Shown in pieces: positions 44,356 to 53,263 of a stretch of DNA of 64,000 bases. Where the stretch lies: positions 119,585-183,584 of the forward strand of contig NZ_BQUN01000103.1 of the NCBI RefSeq assembly GCF_026008495.1, given 5' to 3'. Source of the DNA: Streptomyces sp. A012304 (GTDB lineage Bacteria; Actinomycetota; Actinomycetes; Streptomycetales; Streptomycetaceae). The position numbers and the translations under genes were made by a program. Within the stretch, counting starts at the first letter, position 1; every line of letters begins with the position of its first letter. Under the pieces are notes generated by a model. The model was not told the origin of the DNA. It saw only the letters and a program-made list of their open reading frames with translations, and did no database searches.

Positions 44356-45477
44356 ATGAGCCTGACCCTGAGGACGATCAGTCGCGAGCAGCATCTGGCG
44401 TACATCCAGAGCCTGCCGTCGGCGAGCCACATGCAGGTTCCGGCCTGGGCCGACGTCAAGGCCGAGTGGCGTTCGGAGAGCCTCGGCTGGTTCGACAGCA
44501 GGACCGGCGAGCTGGTCGGCGTCGGCCTCGTCCTCTACCGTCAGCTGCCCAAGATCAAGCGCTACCTGGCCTATCTGCCCGAGGGCCCGGTCATCAACTG
44601 GTACGCGCCGAATTTGACCGAGTGGCTGGAACCGATGCTCGCGCACCTCAAGCAGCAGGGCGCCTTCTCGGTGAAGATGGGCCCGCCGGTGATCATCCGG
44701 CGCTGGGAGGCTCCCTCCATCAAGCAGGGCATCCAGAACCCGGACGTGAAGCGGCTGCGGGACATCGAGGCCGACTTCATCGAGCCGCGCGCCTTCGAGG
44801 TGGCCGACAAGCTGCGTCGCATGGGCTGGCAGCAGGGCGAGGACGGCGGCGCCGGTTTCGGCGACGTCCAGCCGCGCTACGTCTACCAGGTGCCGCTGGC
44901 GAACCGTTCCCTTGAAGAGGTCCACAAGAACTTCAACCAGCTGTGGCGGCGCAACATCAAGAAGGCCGAGAAGGCCGGCGTCGAGGTCGTCCAGGGCGGC
45001 TACCACGACCTTGAGGAGTGGCAGCGCCTCTACGAGATCACGGCTGTGCGTGACCACTTCCGGCCCCGCCCGCTGTCGTACTTCCAGCGCATGTGGACGG
45101 CCCTCAACACCGAGGACCCCAACCGCATGCGGCTGTACTTCGCCCGCCACAACGGCGTGAACCTGTCGGCGGCGACGATGCTGATCGTCGGCGGACACGT
45201 CTGGTACTCCTACGGAGCCTCCGACAACATCGGCCGGGAGTTCCGCCCCTCGAACGCCATGCAGTGGCGGATGCTGCGCGACGCGTACGCGCTCGGCGCG
45301 ACCGTGTACGACCTGCGCGGCATCTCCGACTCGCTGGACGAGTCCGACCACCTCTTCGGCCTGATCCAGTTCAAGGTCGGCACGGGCGGTCAGGCCGCCG
45401 AGTACCTCGGTGAGTGGGACTTCCCGCTGAACAAGCTGCTCCACAAGGCGCTCGACATTTACATGTCGCGTCGCTGA
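44356..45477 (+). CDS. femX: FemX: peptidoglycan bridge aminoacyltransferase
   Basis: 373 aa of the FemAB family, which add amino acids from aminoacyl-tRNA to the lipid II stem. Streptomyces FemX adds the glycine of the cross-bridge. Two GNAT-like subdomains are seen; RNIKKAEKAGVEVVQGGYHD and SYGASDNIGREFRPSNAMQW are characteristic. The next gene is alanine-racemase-like on the same strand. Confidence 0.93.
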   Translation: MSLTLRTISREQHLAYIQSLPSASHMQVPAWADVKAEWRSESLGWFDSRTGELVGVGLVLYRQLPKIKRYLAYLPEGPVINWYAPNLTEWLEPMLAHLKQQGAFSVKMGPPVIIRRWEAPSIKQGIQNPDVKRLRDIEADFIEPRAFEVADKLRRMGWQQGEDGGAGFGDVQPRYVYQVPLANRSLEEVHKNFNQLWRRNIKKAEKAGVEVVQGGYHDLEEWQRLYEITAVRDHFRPRPLSYFQRMWTALNTEDPNRMRLYFARHNGVNLSAATMLIVGGHVWYSYGASDNIGREFRPSNAMQWRMLRDAYALGATVYDLRGISDSLDESDHLFGLIQFKVGTGGQAAEYLGEWDFPLNKLLHKALDIYMSRR

Positions 45478-45573
45478 GCAGGCACCGGCTGAGTCGATAA
45501 TTTCGACGTCTCCGTCAGCTCCGACGGCTCTCAACCCTCTGACACACCCCCGAGAAAGGTTCCAGGTCCGGCC

Positions 45574-46605
45574 ATGGCGCTCACGCTCTACGTCGACACC
45601 GCGCGCTGGCGGGCGCACCACAAGCACGTGCAGGAGCAGTTCCCGGGGCTCGTCCCGGTCTGCAAGGGCAACGGCTACGGCTTCGGGCACGAGCGGCTGG
45701 CGGAGGAGGCCACCCGGCTGGGCTCGGACATCCTCGCCGTCGGCACGACCTACGAGGCCGCGCGCATCAAGGACTTCTTCAGCGGTGACCTGCTGGTGCT
45801 GACGCCCTACCGGCGCGGCGAGGAGCCCGTGCCGCTGCCCGACCGCGTCGTGCGCTCGGTGTCCTCGGTCGACGGCGTGTACGGCCTGGTGGGCGCTCGT
45901 GTGGTGATCGAGGTGATGTCCTCGATGAAACGCCACGGCATCAGCGAGCAGGACCTGCCGCAGCTGCACGCCGCCATAGAGAACGTCCGGCTGGAGGGCT
46001 TCGCCATCCATCTGCCGCTGGACCGTACCGACGGCTCCGACGCCGTCGAGGAGGTCATCGGCTGGATGGACCGGCTGCGCGCGGCCCGGCTGCCGCTGCA
46101 CACGATGTTCGTCAGCCACCTCAAGGCCGAGGACCTCATCCGGCTCCAGCAGCAGTTCCCGCAGACCCGCTTCCGCGCCCGCATCGGCACGCGGCTGTGG
46201 CTGGGCGACCACGAGGCCACCGAGTACCGCGGCGCCGTCCTGGACGTCACGCGCGTCGCCAAGGGCGACCGTTTCGGCTACCGGCAGCAGAAGGCGGCCT
46301 CCGACGGCTTCCTGGTCGTCGTGGCGGGCGGTACGTCGCACGGGGTGGGCCTGGAGGCCCCCAAGGCCTTGCACGGCGTCATGCCGCGTGCCAAGGGCGT
46401 CGCCCGTGCCGGCCTCGCCACGGTGAACCGGAACCTTTCACCGTTCGTCTGGGGCGGCAAGCAGCGCTGGTTCGCCGAGCCACCGCACATGCAGGTGTCC
46501 ATCCTGTTCGTGCCCGCCGACGCGCCGGAGCCGACGGTGGGCGACGAGCTGGTGGCCCATCTGCGGCACACCACCACGCAGTTCGACCGAATCGTAGACC
46601 GCTGA
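45574..46605 (+). CDS. Alanine-racemase-like PLP protein
   Basis: 343 aa. The N-terminal barrel has the PLP lysine at Lys31 in PVCKGNGYGFGHE; a C-terminal beta domain follows. It resembles the alanine racemase fold, but the usual second catalytic Tyr motif is not obvious, so activity is uncertain. It lies about 100 bp after femX and both may act in D-amino acid or cell-wall metabolism. Confidence 0.85.
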   Translation: MALTLYVDTARWRAHHKHVQEQFPGLVPVCKGNGYGFGHERLAEEATRLGSDILAVGTTYEAARIKDFFSGDLLVLTPYRRGEEPVPLPDRVVRSVSSVDGVYGLVGARVVIEVMSSMKRHGISEQDLPQLHAAIENVRLEGFAIHLPLDRTDGSDAVEEVIGWMDRLRAARLPLHTMFVSHLKAEDLIRLQQQFPQTRFRARIGTRLWLGDHEATEYRGAVLDVTRVAKGDRFGYRQQKAASDGFLVVVAGGTSHGVGLEAPKALHGVMPRAKGVARAGLATVNRNLSPFVWGGKQRWFAEPPHMQVSILFVPADAPEPTVGDELVAHLRHTTTQFDRIVDR

Positions 46606-46630
46606 CCGCTGACCGGACCGGCATCAGCAC

Positions 46631-46666
46631 GAAGGGCCGTACACGGGGTTCCGTGTACGGCCCTTC
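46631..46666. terminator. Terminator after the racemase-like gene
   Basis: Sixteen-base-pair perfect stem GAAGGGCCGTACACGG/CCGTGTACGGCCCTTC with a GGTT loop; convergent to the mannosyltransferase gene and usable by both. Confidence 0.93.
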
Positions 46667-46693
46667 GCATGACCCAGGCGGTCACATGTTCGC

Positions 46694-48193
46694 TCAGGGC
46701 GAACCGTCGACCGCTGCCTGCTTGCCCCATTCCACCTGCGGCCCGTCCGAGTCGGCCGCCGGCCGTCGGGGACGGGCCGCCCCGCCGAGGACGAAGACGT
46801 CCTCCGCGCCGTCGAGCACGCCGCCCGAGGGGTCGTCGTCGCCGGACTGCCGCACCACGTCCCGCTCCGGCATCAGAATGTCCCGCACGACCATGACGCA
46901 CAGGTAGAGCGTTCCCAGCAGGTGCACGCCGATGGCCCAGTGGTAGCCGTCGGTCGGCAGACCCTTGTGGGCGTCTCCGCTGGTCGTGTACGCGAGGTAC
47001 ATCCAGATCCCCAGGAAGTACGCCACTTCGCACGCCTGCCAGATCAGGAAGTCCCGCCACTTCGGCCGGGCCAGCACCGCCAGCGGCACCAGCCACAGGA
47101 CGTACTGCGGCGAGTAGACCTTGTTGGTGAGGATGAAGGCCGCCACGATCAGGAAGGCGAGCTGGGCGAAGCGCGGGCGGCGCGGCGCGGTCAGGGTCAG
47201 CGCCGCGATACCCAGGCCGCTCAGCGCCACCAGCAGGGTGGCGAAGGTGTTGACGTTCTCGGTGGTGAGGGGGTCGCTGGAGTTCTGGGCCAGGATCAGC
47301 CAGAAGGAACCGAAGTCGACGCCCCGCTCCTGGCTGAACGTGTAGAACTTCGACCAGCCTTCGAAGGCGAAGAGCATCACCGGCAGGTTGACCACGAGCC
47401 AGGCCACGATCGCACCGCCGAGCGCGGTGCCGTAGTCCCGCCACTTCCCGGCCCGCCAGCACAGGACGAACAACGGCCCGAGCAGGAAGACCGGATAGAG
47501 CTTGGCGGCCGTGGCGAGCCCCAGGAGGACACCGAAGGCGAGGGAGCGGCCCCGCGACCACATCAGCATCGCCGCGGCCGTCAGAGCGACCGCCAGCAGG
47601 TCCCAGTTGATGGTGGCGGTCAGCGCGAAGGCCGGTGCCAGGGCGACCAGCAGGCCGTCCCAGGTCCGCCGGGCGTGCGTACGGGCCACGCAGATGGCGA
47701 TGACGGCGGCGCAGGCCATCAGCATCCCCGCGTTGACCATCCAGTACCACTGCTCCTGGCGCTGGATGCTTCCACTGCCCGGGGTCAGCCAGTTGGCCAC
47801 CTCCATGAACACACCGGTGAGAACCGGGTATTCGAGGTACTGCATGTCGCCGGGGAGCCTGTCGAAGTACGGCACCAGCCCGTCGGCGAATCCGCGCGCT
47901 TGGTAGAGGTGCGGGATGTCCGAGTAGCAGGCGTGCGTGTACTGGGAGCTGGCGCCGAAGAACCAGGCGCCGTTGTAGCAGGGCGCCTTCTGCACCATCC
48001 CGAGGGCGAACATCCCGATCGCCACGAGCGCGACGACCCGTACGGGGGTCCACCAGGAGGTCCCGGTCAGGGCTCGTCGTCCGAGAGGGCCGCCGATCAG
48101 CTCACTGCCGGCCGCGGCCACCTCGTCGTCCCTCGTCGGCCGCACCGGGTCCGGCTCGTGCGCGCGCGCTGGCGTCGATTCTGCACTGGGCAT
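46694..48193 (-). CDS. GT87-type (DUF2029) polyprenol-linked mannosyltransferase
   Basis: 499 aa with about ten TM segments. After the first TM, an extracytoplasmic Asp region (CYSDIPHLYQ) is typical of GT-C folds. Homologues in mycobacteria (Rv0051 in a similar order) add mannose from polyprenyl phosphate. It follows the bifunctional PBP on the same strand. ATG at 48193 is chosen; an upstream frame crosses parS and is not credible. Confidence 0.85.
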   Translation of the reverse strand: MPSAESTPARAHEPDPVRPTRDDEVAAAGSELIGGPLGRRALTGTSWWTPVRVVALVAIGMFALGMVQKAPCYNGAWFFGASSQYTHACYSDIPHLYQARGFADGLVPYFDRLPGDMQYLEYPVLTGVFMEVANWLTPGSGSIQRQEQWYWMVNAGMLMACAAVIAICVARTHARRTWDGLLVALAPAFALTATINWDLLAVALTAAAMLMWSRGRSLAFGVLLGLATAAKLYPVFLLGPLFVLCWRAGKWRDYGTALGGAIVAWLVVNLPVMLFAFEGWSKFYTFSQERGVDFGSFWLILAQNSSDPLTTENVNTFATLLVALSGLGIAALTLTAPRRPRFAQLAFLIVAAFILTNKVYSPQYVLWLVPLAVLARPKWRDFLIWQACEVAYFLGIWMYLAYTTSGDAHKGLPTDGYHWAIGVHLLGTLYLCVMVVRDILMPERDVVRQSGDDDPSGGVLDGAEDVFVLGGAARPRRPAADSDGPQVEWGKQAAVDGSP

Positions 48194-48264
48194 GGGCTCA
48201 TCCTGCCGTACGCACCTAGGAAAACACCGAGGGCCGCCCCACCTGGTGCGGTGGGACGGCCCTC

Positions 48265-48278
48265 GTTTAACGTGAAAC
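48265..48278. other. parS-like site (one mismatch)
   Basis: GTTTAACGTGAAAC, separated by 8 bp from the exact copy; with its flank it pairs with the next site (inverted repeat with one mismatch over 16 bp). Confidence 0.75.
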
Positions 48279-48286
48279 ATCCCCAT

Positions 48287-48300
48287 GTTTCACGTGAAAC
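48287..48300. other. parS (exact)
   Basis: Exact site between pbp and the mannosyltransferase gene. Confidence 0.95.
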
Positions 48301-48321
48301 ACCCGTGCCGGGCAAGAGTGC

Positions 48322-51015
48322 CTAACCGGTCGCGCCTCCGAAGAAGCCTCCGCCGGAACTGTTGCCGTTGCCTCTGTTGTCGCCTTCTGTCTCCGTGGCC
48401 GTCGGTGTCGGACTTGTCTCGCCCGAGCCGCCCTCCGTGCCACCGCTGTTCGCCCCGCCCGTGTTCTCGTCACAGCCGAAGAACGACGTGCATGTCTCGC
48501 TGGGAGAGGGCGAGGGCTCGGTCTCCGTCTCGCTGGGACTCGGGGAGGGCGAGGGGCTCGTCTCCTCGGTCTCGGTCTGCGAGGGAGTGGGGGTCGGGGA
48601 CGGTTCCGCGTTGACCACCTCGCCGATGGGCTCGGGGGTCGGGAACGTCTTCACCGGCAGGCCCTCCATGGCCTCGGCCATGTAGTCGTGCCAGATCTGG
48701 GCCGGGAACGAGGCACCGTGGATCTTCTTCTGACCACCCGTTCCGAACATCTCCAGGAAGCTGCGGTTCTTGTTCGTCTCGTCGTCGTCCAGGCGGAACA
48801 TGCTGATCGCGGTCGACAGCTGCGGCGTGTAGCCGACGAACCAGGCCGACTTGTTGCCGTCGGTGGTACCCGTCTTACCGGCCACCTCACGACCGGGCAG
48901 CTGGGCGTTGGTACCCGTGCCCTTCTCGACCACGGTCTTGAGGACGTCCGTGACGTTGTCGGCGACCTTTGCGGTGAACGCTTCCTTCGTCGCGGTCTTG
49001 TGCGTGTAGATCACGCCGTCCTTGCTCGTGACCTTCTGGACGGAGTACGGATCACGCTGCTTGCCGCTGGCCGCGAAGGTGGCGTACGCGCCCGCCATCC
49101 GGATGGCGCTCGGGTCGGAGATGCCGATCGAGAACGACGGGAAGGTGCTGCCGTCCAGGCTGCTCGCCTTGACGCCGGCGCTGACGGCGGCCTCCTTCAC
49201 CTTGTCCAGGCCGACGTCCATGCCGAGCTGCACGAAGGCGGAGTTCACCGACTCCCGCATCGCCTCACGAAGATCGATCTTGTACTCCGGGGGAGTGCCG
49301 AGCGAGACGTTGCCGTCGTTGGTCTGGAGCCACTCCTCGCCCTTCTCGTTCTTCCAGATCGTTCCGTCGTAGTTCTTGATCTTGAGCTTGTTCTTGCCGC
49401 TGAACAGGCTCTTGGGAGAGACGATGGTCCGCTCGTCCTGGGCCTGCGAGGACCCCAGATCCGGATCACGGACGCCCCAGGTCATCGCTGCCGCCAGCAC
49501 GAACGGCTTGAACGTCGAACCCACCTGGGCACCGGTCTGGTCGGCATTGTTGGTGAAGTGCTTGGTCGCGTCCTCACCGCCGTAGATCGCCTCGATGGCG
49601 CCGGTCGCCGGGTCGACGGACGCCCCGCCGAACTGGACGTGCGTGTCCGTGTCCGGCCGCTTGTCGGGCTTGATGTTGGCCTTCTGGACCTTGGTGACGG
49701 CCGTCTCGAGCTCCTTGACCTTCTTCTTGTCGAAGGTCGTGTAGATCGAGTAGCCACCCCGCTGCAGCTTGTCCTGGGTGATCCCCGTTTCGTCACTGTG
49801 GGTGACCACGTAGCTGTTGGCGAGGTCGACGAGGTAACCGATCTGACCGCTCAGCTGGGTGTTCGAGCGCGGGTTCTGCCACTTGGGGAGCGTGGTGTAC
49901 TTGGCCCGCTCCGCGGCGGGCAGGTGCCCGTACTCGACCATCTTGTTCAGCGTGTCCTGCATCTGGCGCAGAGCCCGCCTCTGGTTGTCCTCCGGCCGCG
50001 CGGCCGGGTCGATGGAGACCGCACCCGCCGGGTCGTAGTACGTCGCGCCCTTCAGCATGGCGGCCAGGAAGGCGCACTCACCCGCGTCGAGCTTGATGGC
50101 GTCCTTGTCGAAGTACGCGCGGGCGGCGGCCTGGAGCCCGTAGGCGTTGCGCCCGTAGTACGCGGAGTTCAGGTAGCCCGCCATGATGGTCTCTTTGTCG
50201 AGCTTTGCGCCCACCTTGATGGACACGAAGATCTCCTTGAACTTCCGGGAGATCGTCTGCGACTGGTCGGCCAGCATGGCGTTCTTGACGTACTGCTGGG
50301 TGATGGTCGAGCCACCCTGCGTCTGTCCACCGCGAGCCATGTTGAACACGGCACGGGCGATGCCCTTGGGGTCGATGCCGCTGTCGGTGAGGAAGGTCTT
50401 GTTCTCCTGCGAGATCACCGCCCAGCGCATGGCCTCGGGGATCTCGGAGTAAGCGATGATCTGGCGATTGGTCTCACCACCGGTGGCAACCATCTGGCTG
50501 CCGTCCTTCCAGTAGTAGACGTTGTTCTCCGACGTCGCCGTCTTGTCGACGTCCGGGATGCCCACCATGGCGTATCCGATGCCCGCCACGGCCACCAGGC
50601 TGCCGACGAAGCCCACGAAGAGGCCGGCGACCAGCTTCCAGGAGGGCACCCACCGGCGCCAACCGTCCTTGTAGGCGCGCGGATAGTCGATCAGGCGCTT
50701 CTTGTCGGGTGCGGGGCGCCCCCTGCCCCGGCCGGGCGGACCGGCGGCGCCGCCTCGGCGGCCCCCTGCGGGTTCGGCCGCTCTGCGCCGGCCACCGGCG
50801 CTTCTCTGCGCCGCGCGGCGGGCCTCGGCGCGGCCGCCGGGCGATCGTTCCTCGCCTCCCAACCCGTAGAAACCCGACTCATGAGAGTCGGAAGGAGACC
50901 CGGTGGCGCCTCGCGGTGCCGCACGGCGGCCGGAGGACGAGCCGGGCTGGCCGCGTCGGGCCGCGGCACGTCCGCCTCCCTGCGGCTGCGGCGGTTTGCG
51001 ACGGTGCTCGCTCAT
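48322..51015 (-). CDS. Bifunctional class A penicillin-binding protein
   Basis: 897 aa. A basic disordered N-terminus (1-140) and one TM (about 146-172) lead to the GT51 glycosyltransferase domain (catalytic Glu204 in SQENKTF; GGSTITQQYVKN). The transpeptidase domain has Ser500-Lys503 (STFK), SVN, and KTG at Lys714. The tail after 790 is a Ser/Pro/Thr/Glu-rich extracellular stalk. It corresponds to mycobacterial PonA1 by position. It is divergent from padR and makes and cross-links peptidoglycan. Confidence 0.93.
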   Translation of the reverse strand: MSEHRRKPPQPQGGGRAAARRGQPGSSSGRRAAPRGATGSPSDSHESGFYGLGGEERSPGGRAEARRAAQRSAGGRRRAAEPAGGRRGGAAGPPGRGRGRPAPDKKRLIDYPRAYKDGWRRWVPSWKLVAGLFVGFVGSLVAVAGIGYAMVGIPDVDKTATSENNVYYWKDGSQMVATGGETNRQIIAYSEIPEAMRWAVISQENKTFLTDSGIDPKGIARAVFNMARGGQTQGGSTITQQYVKNAMLADQSQTISRKFKEIFVSIKVGAKLDKETIMAGYLNSAYYGRNAYGLQAAARAYFDKDAIKLDAGECAFLAAMLKGATYYDPAGAVSIDPAARPEDNQRRALRQMQDTLNKMVEYGHLPAAERAKYTTLPKWQNPRSNTQLSGQIGYLVDLANSYVVTHSDETGITQDKLQRGGYSIYTTFDKKKVKELETAVTKVQKANIKPDKRPDTDTHVQFGGASVDPATGAIEAIYGGEDATKHFTNNADQTGAQVGSTFKPFVLAAAMTWGVRDPDLGSSQAQDERTIVSPKSLFSGKNKLKIKNYDGTIWKNEKGEEWLQTNDGNVSLGTPPEYKIDLREAMRESVNSAFVQLGMDVGLDKVKEAAVSAGVKASSLDGSTFPSFSIGISDPSAIRMAGAYATFAASGKQRDPYSVQKVTSKDGVIYTHKTATKEAFTAKVADNVTDVLKTVVEKGTGTNAQLPGREVAGKTGTTDGNKSAWFVGYTPQLSTAISMFRLDDDETNKNRSFLEMFGTGGQKKIHGASFPAQIWHDYMAEAMEGLPVKTFPTPEPIGEVVNAEPSPTPTPSQTETEETSPSPSPSPSETETEPSPSPSETCTSFFGCDENTGGANSGGTEGGSGETSPTPTATETEGDNRGNGNSSGGGFFGGATG

Positions 51016-51317
51016 CGAACGATTACTCCTCGGGCAGGCGCATCCGTGCGCGCCTGGAAACGGCGGCTGGTTTCCTGTCCCCCCGAAGTACGGATGCGGT
51101 CGCTGGCGCATTCACCCGTACCGCACCGGGGACCTCGGCGCCCCCCGGCGCCACGTGAGTCCCGGTGATGTGCATGGCGCACAGACTACGCACCCTCAAA
51201 ACCTGCCTAGCCCCGAAGTTCACACCAAATCGGACAACTTGCATGCAATGAATCGGTGATGTGATCCCGTTCACCATCCCCCCTCTTGTCGCATGCGGAA
51301 GGCCGTTCTATCGTCGT

Positions 51318-51338
51318 GATGTATCGAGTCGATACATC
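51318..51338. promoter_or_regulatory. 21-bp perfect palindrome, candidate PadR operator
   Basis: GATGTATCGA-G-TCGATACATC around a single central base, 28 bp before the padR start codon. The ATGTAT/ATACAT ends match the PadR binding pattern. Likely an autoregulatory site that overlaps the padR-ino1 promoter. Confidence 0.8.
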
Positions 51339-51366
51339 AGGGCGAGATAAGGCGAGGGAGGCGATC

Positions 51367-52050
51367 ATGAGCCGGCGTTCCGGGATCCTTGAGTTCGCCG
51401 TCCTCGGCCTGCTCCGCGAGTCCCCGATGCACGGCTATGAGCTGCGCAAACGACTCAATACGTCACTGGGTGTGTTCAGAGCGTTCAGCTACGGCACCCT
51501 CTATCCCTGCCTCAAGACGCTGGTCGCCAACGGCTGGTTGATCGAAGAGCCGGGAAACGCCCCCGACGACGCCCTCACCGCTCCCCTCACGGGACGCCGC
51601 GCCAAGATCGTCTACCGGTTGACGGCGGAAGGTAAGGAGCACTTCGAGGAGCTGCTCTCCCAGACGGGACCCGACGCGTACGAGGACGAGCACTTCGCCG
51701 CTCGCTTCGCCTTCTTCGGACAGACCTCCCGTGATGTGCGCATGCGCGTCCTGGAAGGCCGCCGCAGCCGGCTGGAGGAGCGGCTGGAGAAGATGCGCGC
51801 CTCTCTGGCGCGTACCCGGGAGCGCCTCGACGACTACACCCTCGAGCTCCAGCGCCACGGGATGGAGTCCGTGGAGCGCGAAGTGCGCTGGCTGAACGAG
51901 CTCATCGAGAGCGAGCGGGCCGGACGGGATCTGAGGGGTTCCGCGTCCGGGGGGCCCGCTCAGCAGGACACCACTACTGGAACGGCGGGCGGCCTGCCCC
52001 GTACCGGGGACGACCCCGGTACGGATACGCCCGACGACACCACCACGTGA
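51367..52050 (+). CDS. PadR-family transcriptional regulator
   Basis: 227 aa. The N-terminal winged HTH (MSRRSGILEFAVLGLLRESP to about residue 100, with SYGTLYPCLKTLVANG) is followed by a coiled-coil dimerisation domain (about 120-190) and a Thr/Gly-rich tail. The ATG at 51367 has GAGGGAGG 6 nt upstream. It lies 44 bp before ino1 and probably controls it. The same pair occurs in mycobacteria (Rv0047c-Rv0046c). Confidence 0.9.
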   Translation: MSRRSGILEFAVLGLLRESPMHGYELRKRLNTSLGVFRAFSYGTLYPCLKTLVANGWLIEEPGNAPDDALTAPLTGRRAKIVYRLTAEGKEHFEELLSQTGPDAYEDEHFAARFAFFGQTSRDVRMRVLEGRRSRLEERLEKMRASLARTRERLDDYTLELQRHGMESVEREVRWLNELIESERAGRDLRGSASGGPAQQDTTTGTAGGLPRTGDDPGTDTPDDTTT

Positions 52051-52094
52051 GCGCCCACCCAGGGCCTCACTCGTACACACAGGGAGCAACCGGA

Positions 52095-53177
52095 ATGGGT
52101 TCGGTTCGCGTAGCCATCGTCGGCGTGGGCAACTGCGCCGCGTCGCTGGTGCAGGGCGTGGAGTACTACAAGGACGCCGACCCGGCGTCCAAGGTCCCGG
52201 GCCTGATGCACGTGCAGTTCGGCGAATACCACGTCCGCGACGTCGAGTTCGTCGCCGCGTTCGACGTGGACGCGAAGAAGGTCGGTCTCGACCTCGCGGA
52301 CGCGATCGGCGCGTCCGAGAACAACACCATCAAGATTTGTGACGTGCCCACCACCGGTGTCACCGTCCAGCGCGGCCACACCCTCGACGGCCTCGGCAAG
52401 TACTACCGCGAGACCATCGAGGAGTCCGCCGAGGAGCCCGTCGACGTCGTCCAGGTCCTCAAGGACAAGCAGGTCGACGTCCTCGTCTGCTACCTGCCCG
52501 TCGGCTCCGAGGACGCGGCGAAGTTCTACGCCCAGTGCGCCATCGACGCCAAGGTCGCCTTCGTCAACGCTCTCCCGGTCTTCATCGCCGGCACCAAGGA
52601 GTGGGCGGACAAGTTCACCGAGGCGGGCGTCCCGATCGTCGGTGACGACATCAAGTCGCAGGTCGGCGCCACCATCACGCACCGCGTCATGGCGAAGCTG
52701 TTCGAGGACCGCGGTGTCATCCTGGACCGCACGATGCAGCTGAACGTCGGCGGCAACATGGACTTCAAGAACATGCTCGAGCGTGACCGCCTGGAGTCCA
52801 AGAAGATCTCCAAGACGCAGGCCGTCACCTCCCAGATCCCCGACCGGGATCTCGGCGAGAAGAACGTCCACATCGGCCCGTCCGACTACGTCGCCTGGCT
52901 CGACGACCGCAAGTGGGCGTACGTCCGCCTCGAGGGCCGCGCCTTCGGTGACGTCCCGCTGAACCTGGAGTACAAGCTCGAGGTCTGGGACTCCCCGAAC
53001 TCCGCGGGTGTCATCATCGACGCCCTGCGCGCCGCGAAGATCGCCAAGGACCGCGGCATCGGCGGTCCGATCCTCTCCGCGTCGAGCTACTTCATGAAGT
53101 CCCCGCCGGTCCAGTACTTCGACGACGAGGCCCGCGAGAACGTGGAGAAGTTCATCAAGGGCGAAGTCGAGCGCTGA
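52095..53177 (+). CDS. ino1: Inositol-3-phosphate synthase
   Basis: 360 aa. It converts glucose-6-phosphate to myo-inositol-3-phosphate for phosphatidylinositol and mycothiol. The N-terminal NAD+ site VAIVGVGNCAASLVQGVEYY and the catalytic region GDDIKSQVGATITHR are present. The start is ATG at 52095 with GGGAG upstream. A 12-bp terminator stem follows. Confidence 0.95.
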   Translation: MGSVRVAIVGVGNCAASLVQGVEYYKDADPASKVPGLMHVQFGEYHVRDVEFVAAFDVDAKKVGLDLADAIGASENNTIKICDVPTTGVTVQRGHTLDGLGKYYRETIEESAEEPVDVVQVLKDKQVDVLVCYLPVGSEDAAKFYAQCAIDAKVAFVNALPVFIAGTKEWADKFTEAGVPIVGDDIKSQVGATITHRVMAKLFEDRGVILDRTMQLNVGGNMDFKNMLERDRLESKKISKTQAVTSQIPDRDLGEKNVHIGPSDYVAWLDDRKWAYVRLEGRAFGDVPLNLEYKLEVWDSPNSAGVIIDALRAAKIAKDRGIGGPILSASSYFMKSPPVQYFDDEARENVEKFIKGEVER

Positions 53178-53211
53178 GGCTCACCACATAGCTCCTGCCA
53201 GGGCCGTAGAC

Positions 53212-53239
53212 GGTCCCCGGGTCGCATGACCCGGGGACC
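53212..53239 (+). terminator. Terminator after ino1
   Basis: Twelve-base-pair stem GGTCCCCGGGTC/GACCCGGGGACC with a 4-nt loop. Confidence 0.9.
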
Positions 53240-53263
53240 TCTCCGTATGTGAGGCTGTGCCCC

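Noticed and set aside
44014..46374. 786-residue minus-strand open frame
   Set aside because: Antisense to femX and the racemase-like gene, whose frames have clear family motifs.
48688..51168. 826-residue plus-strand open frame
   Set aside because: Antisense to the class A PBP, which shows intact catalytic motifs.
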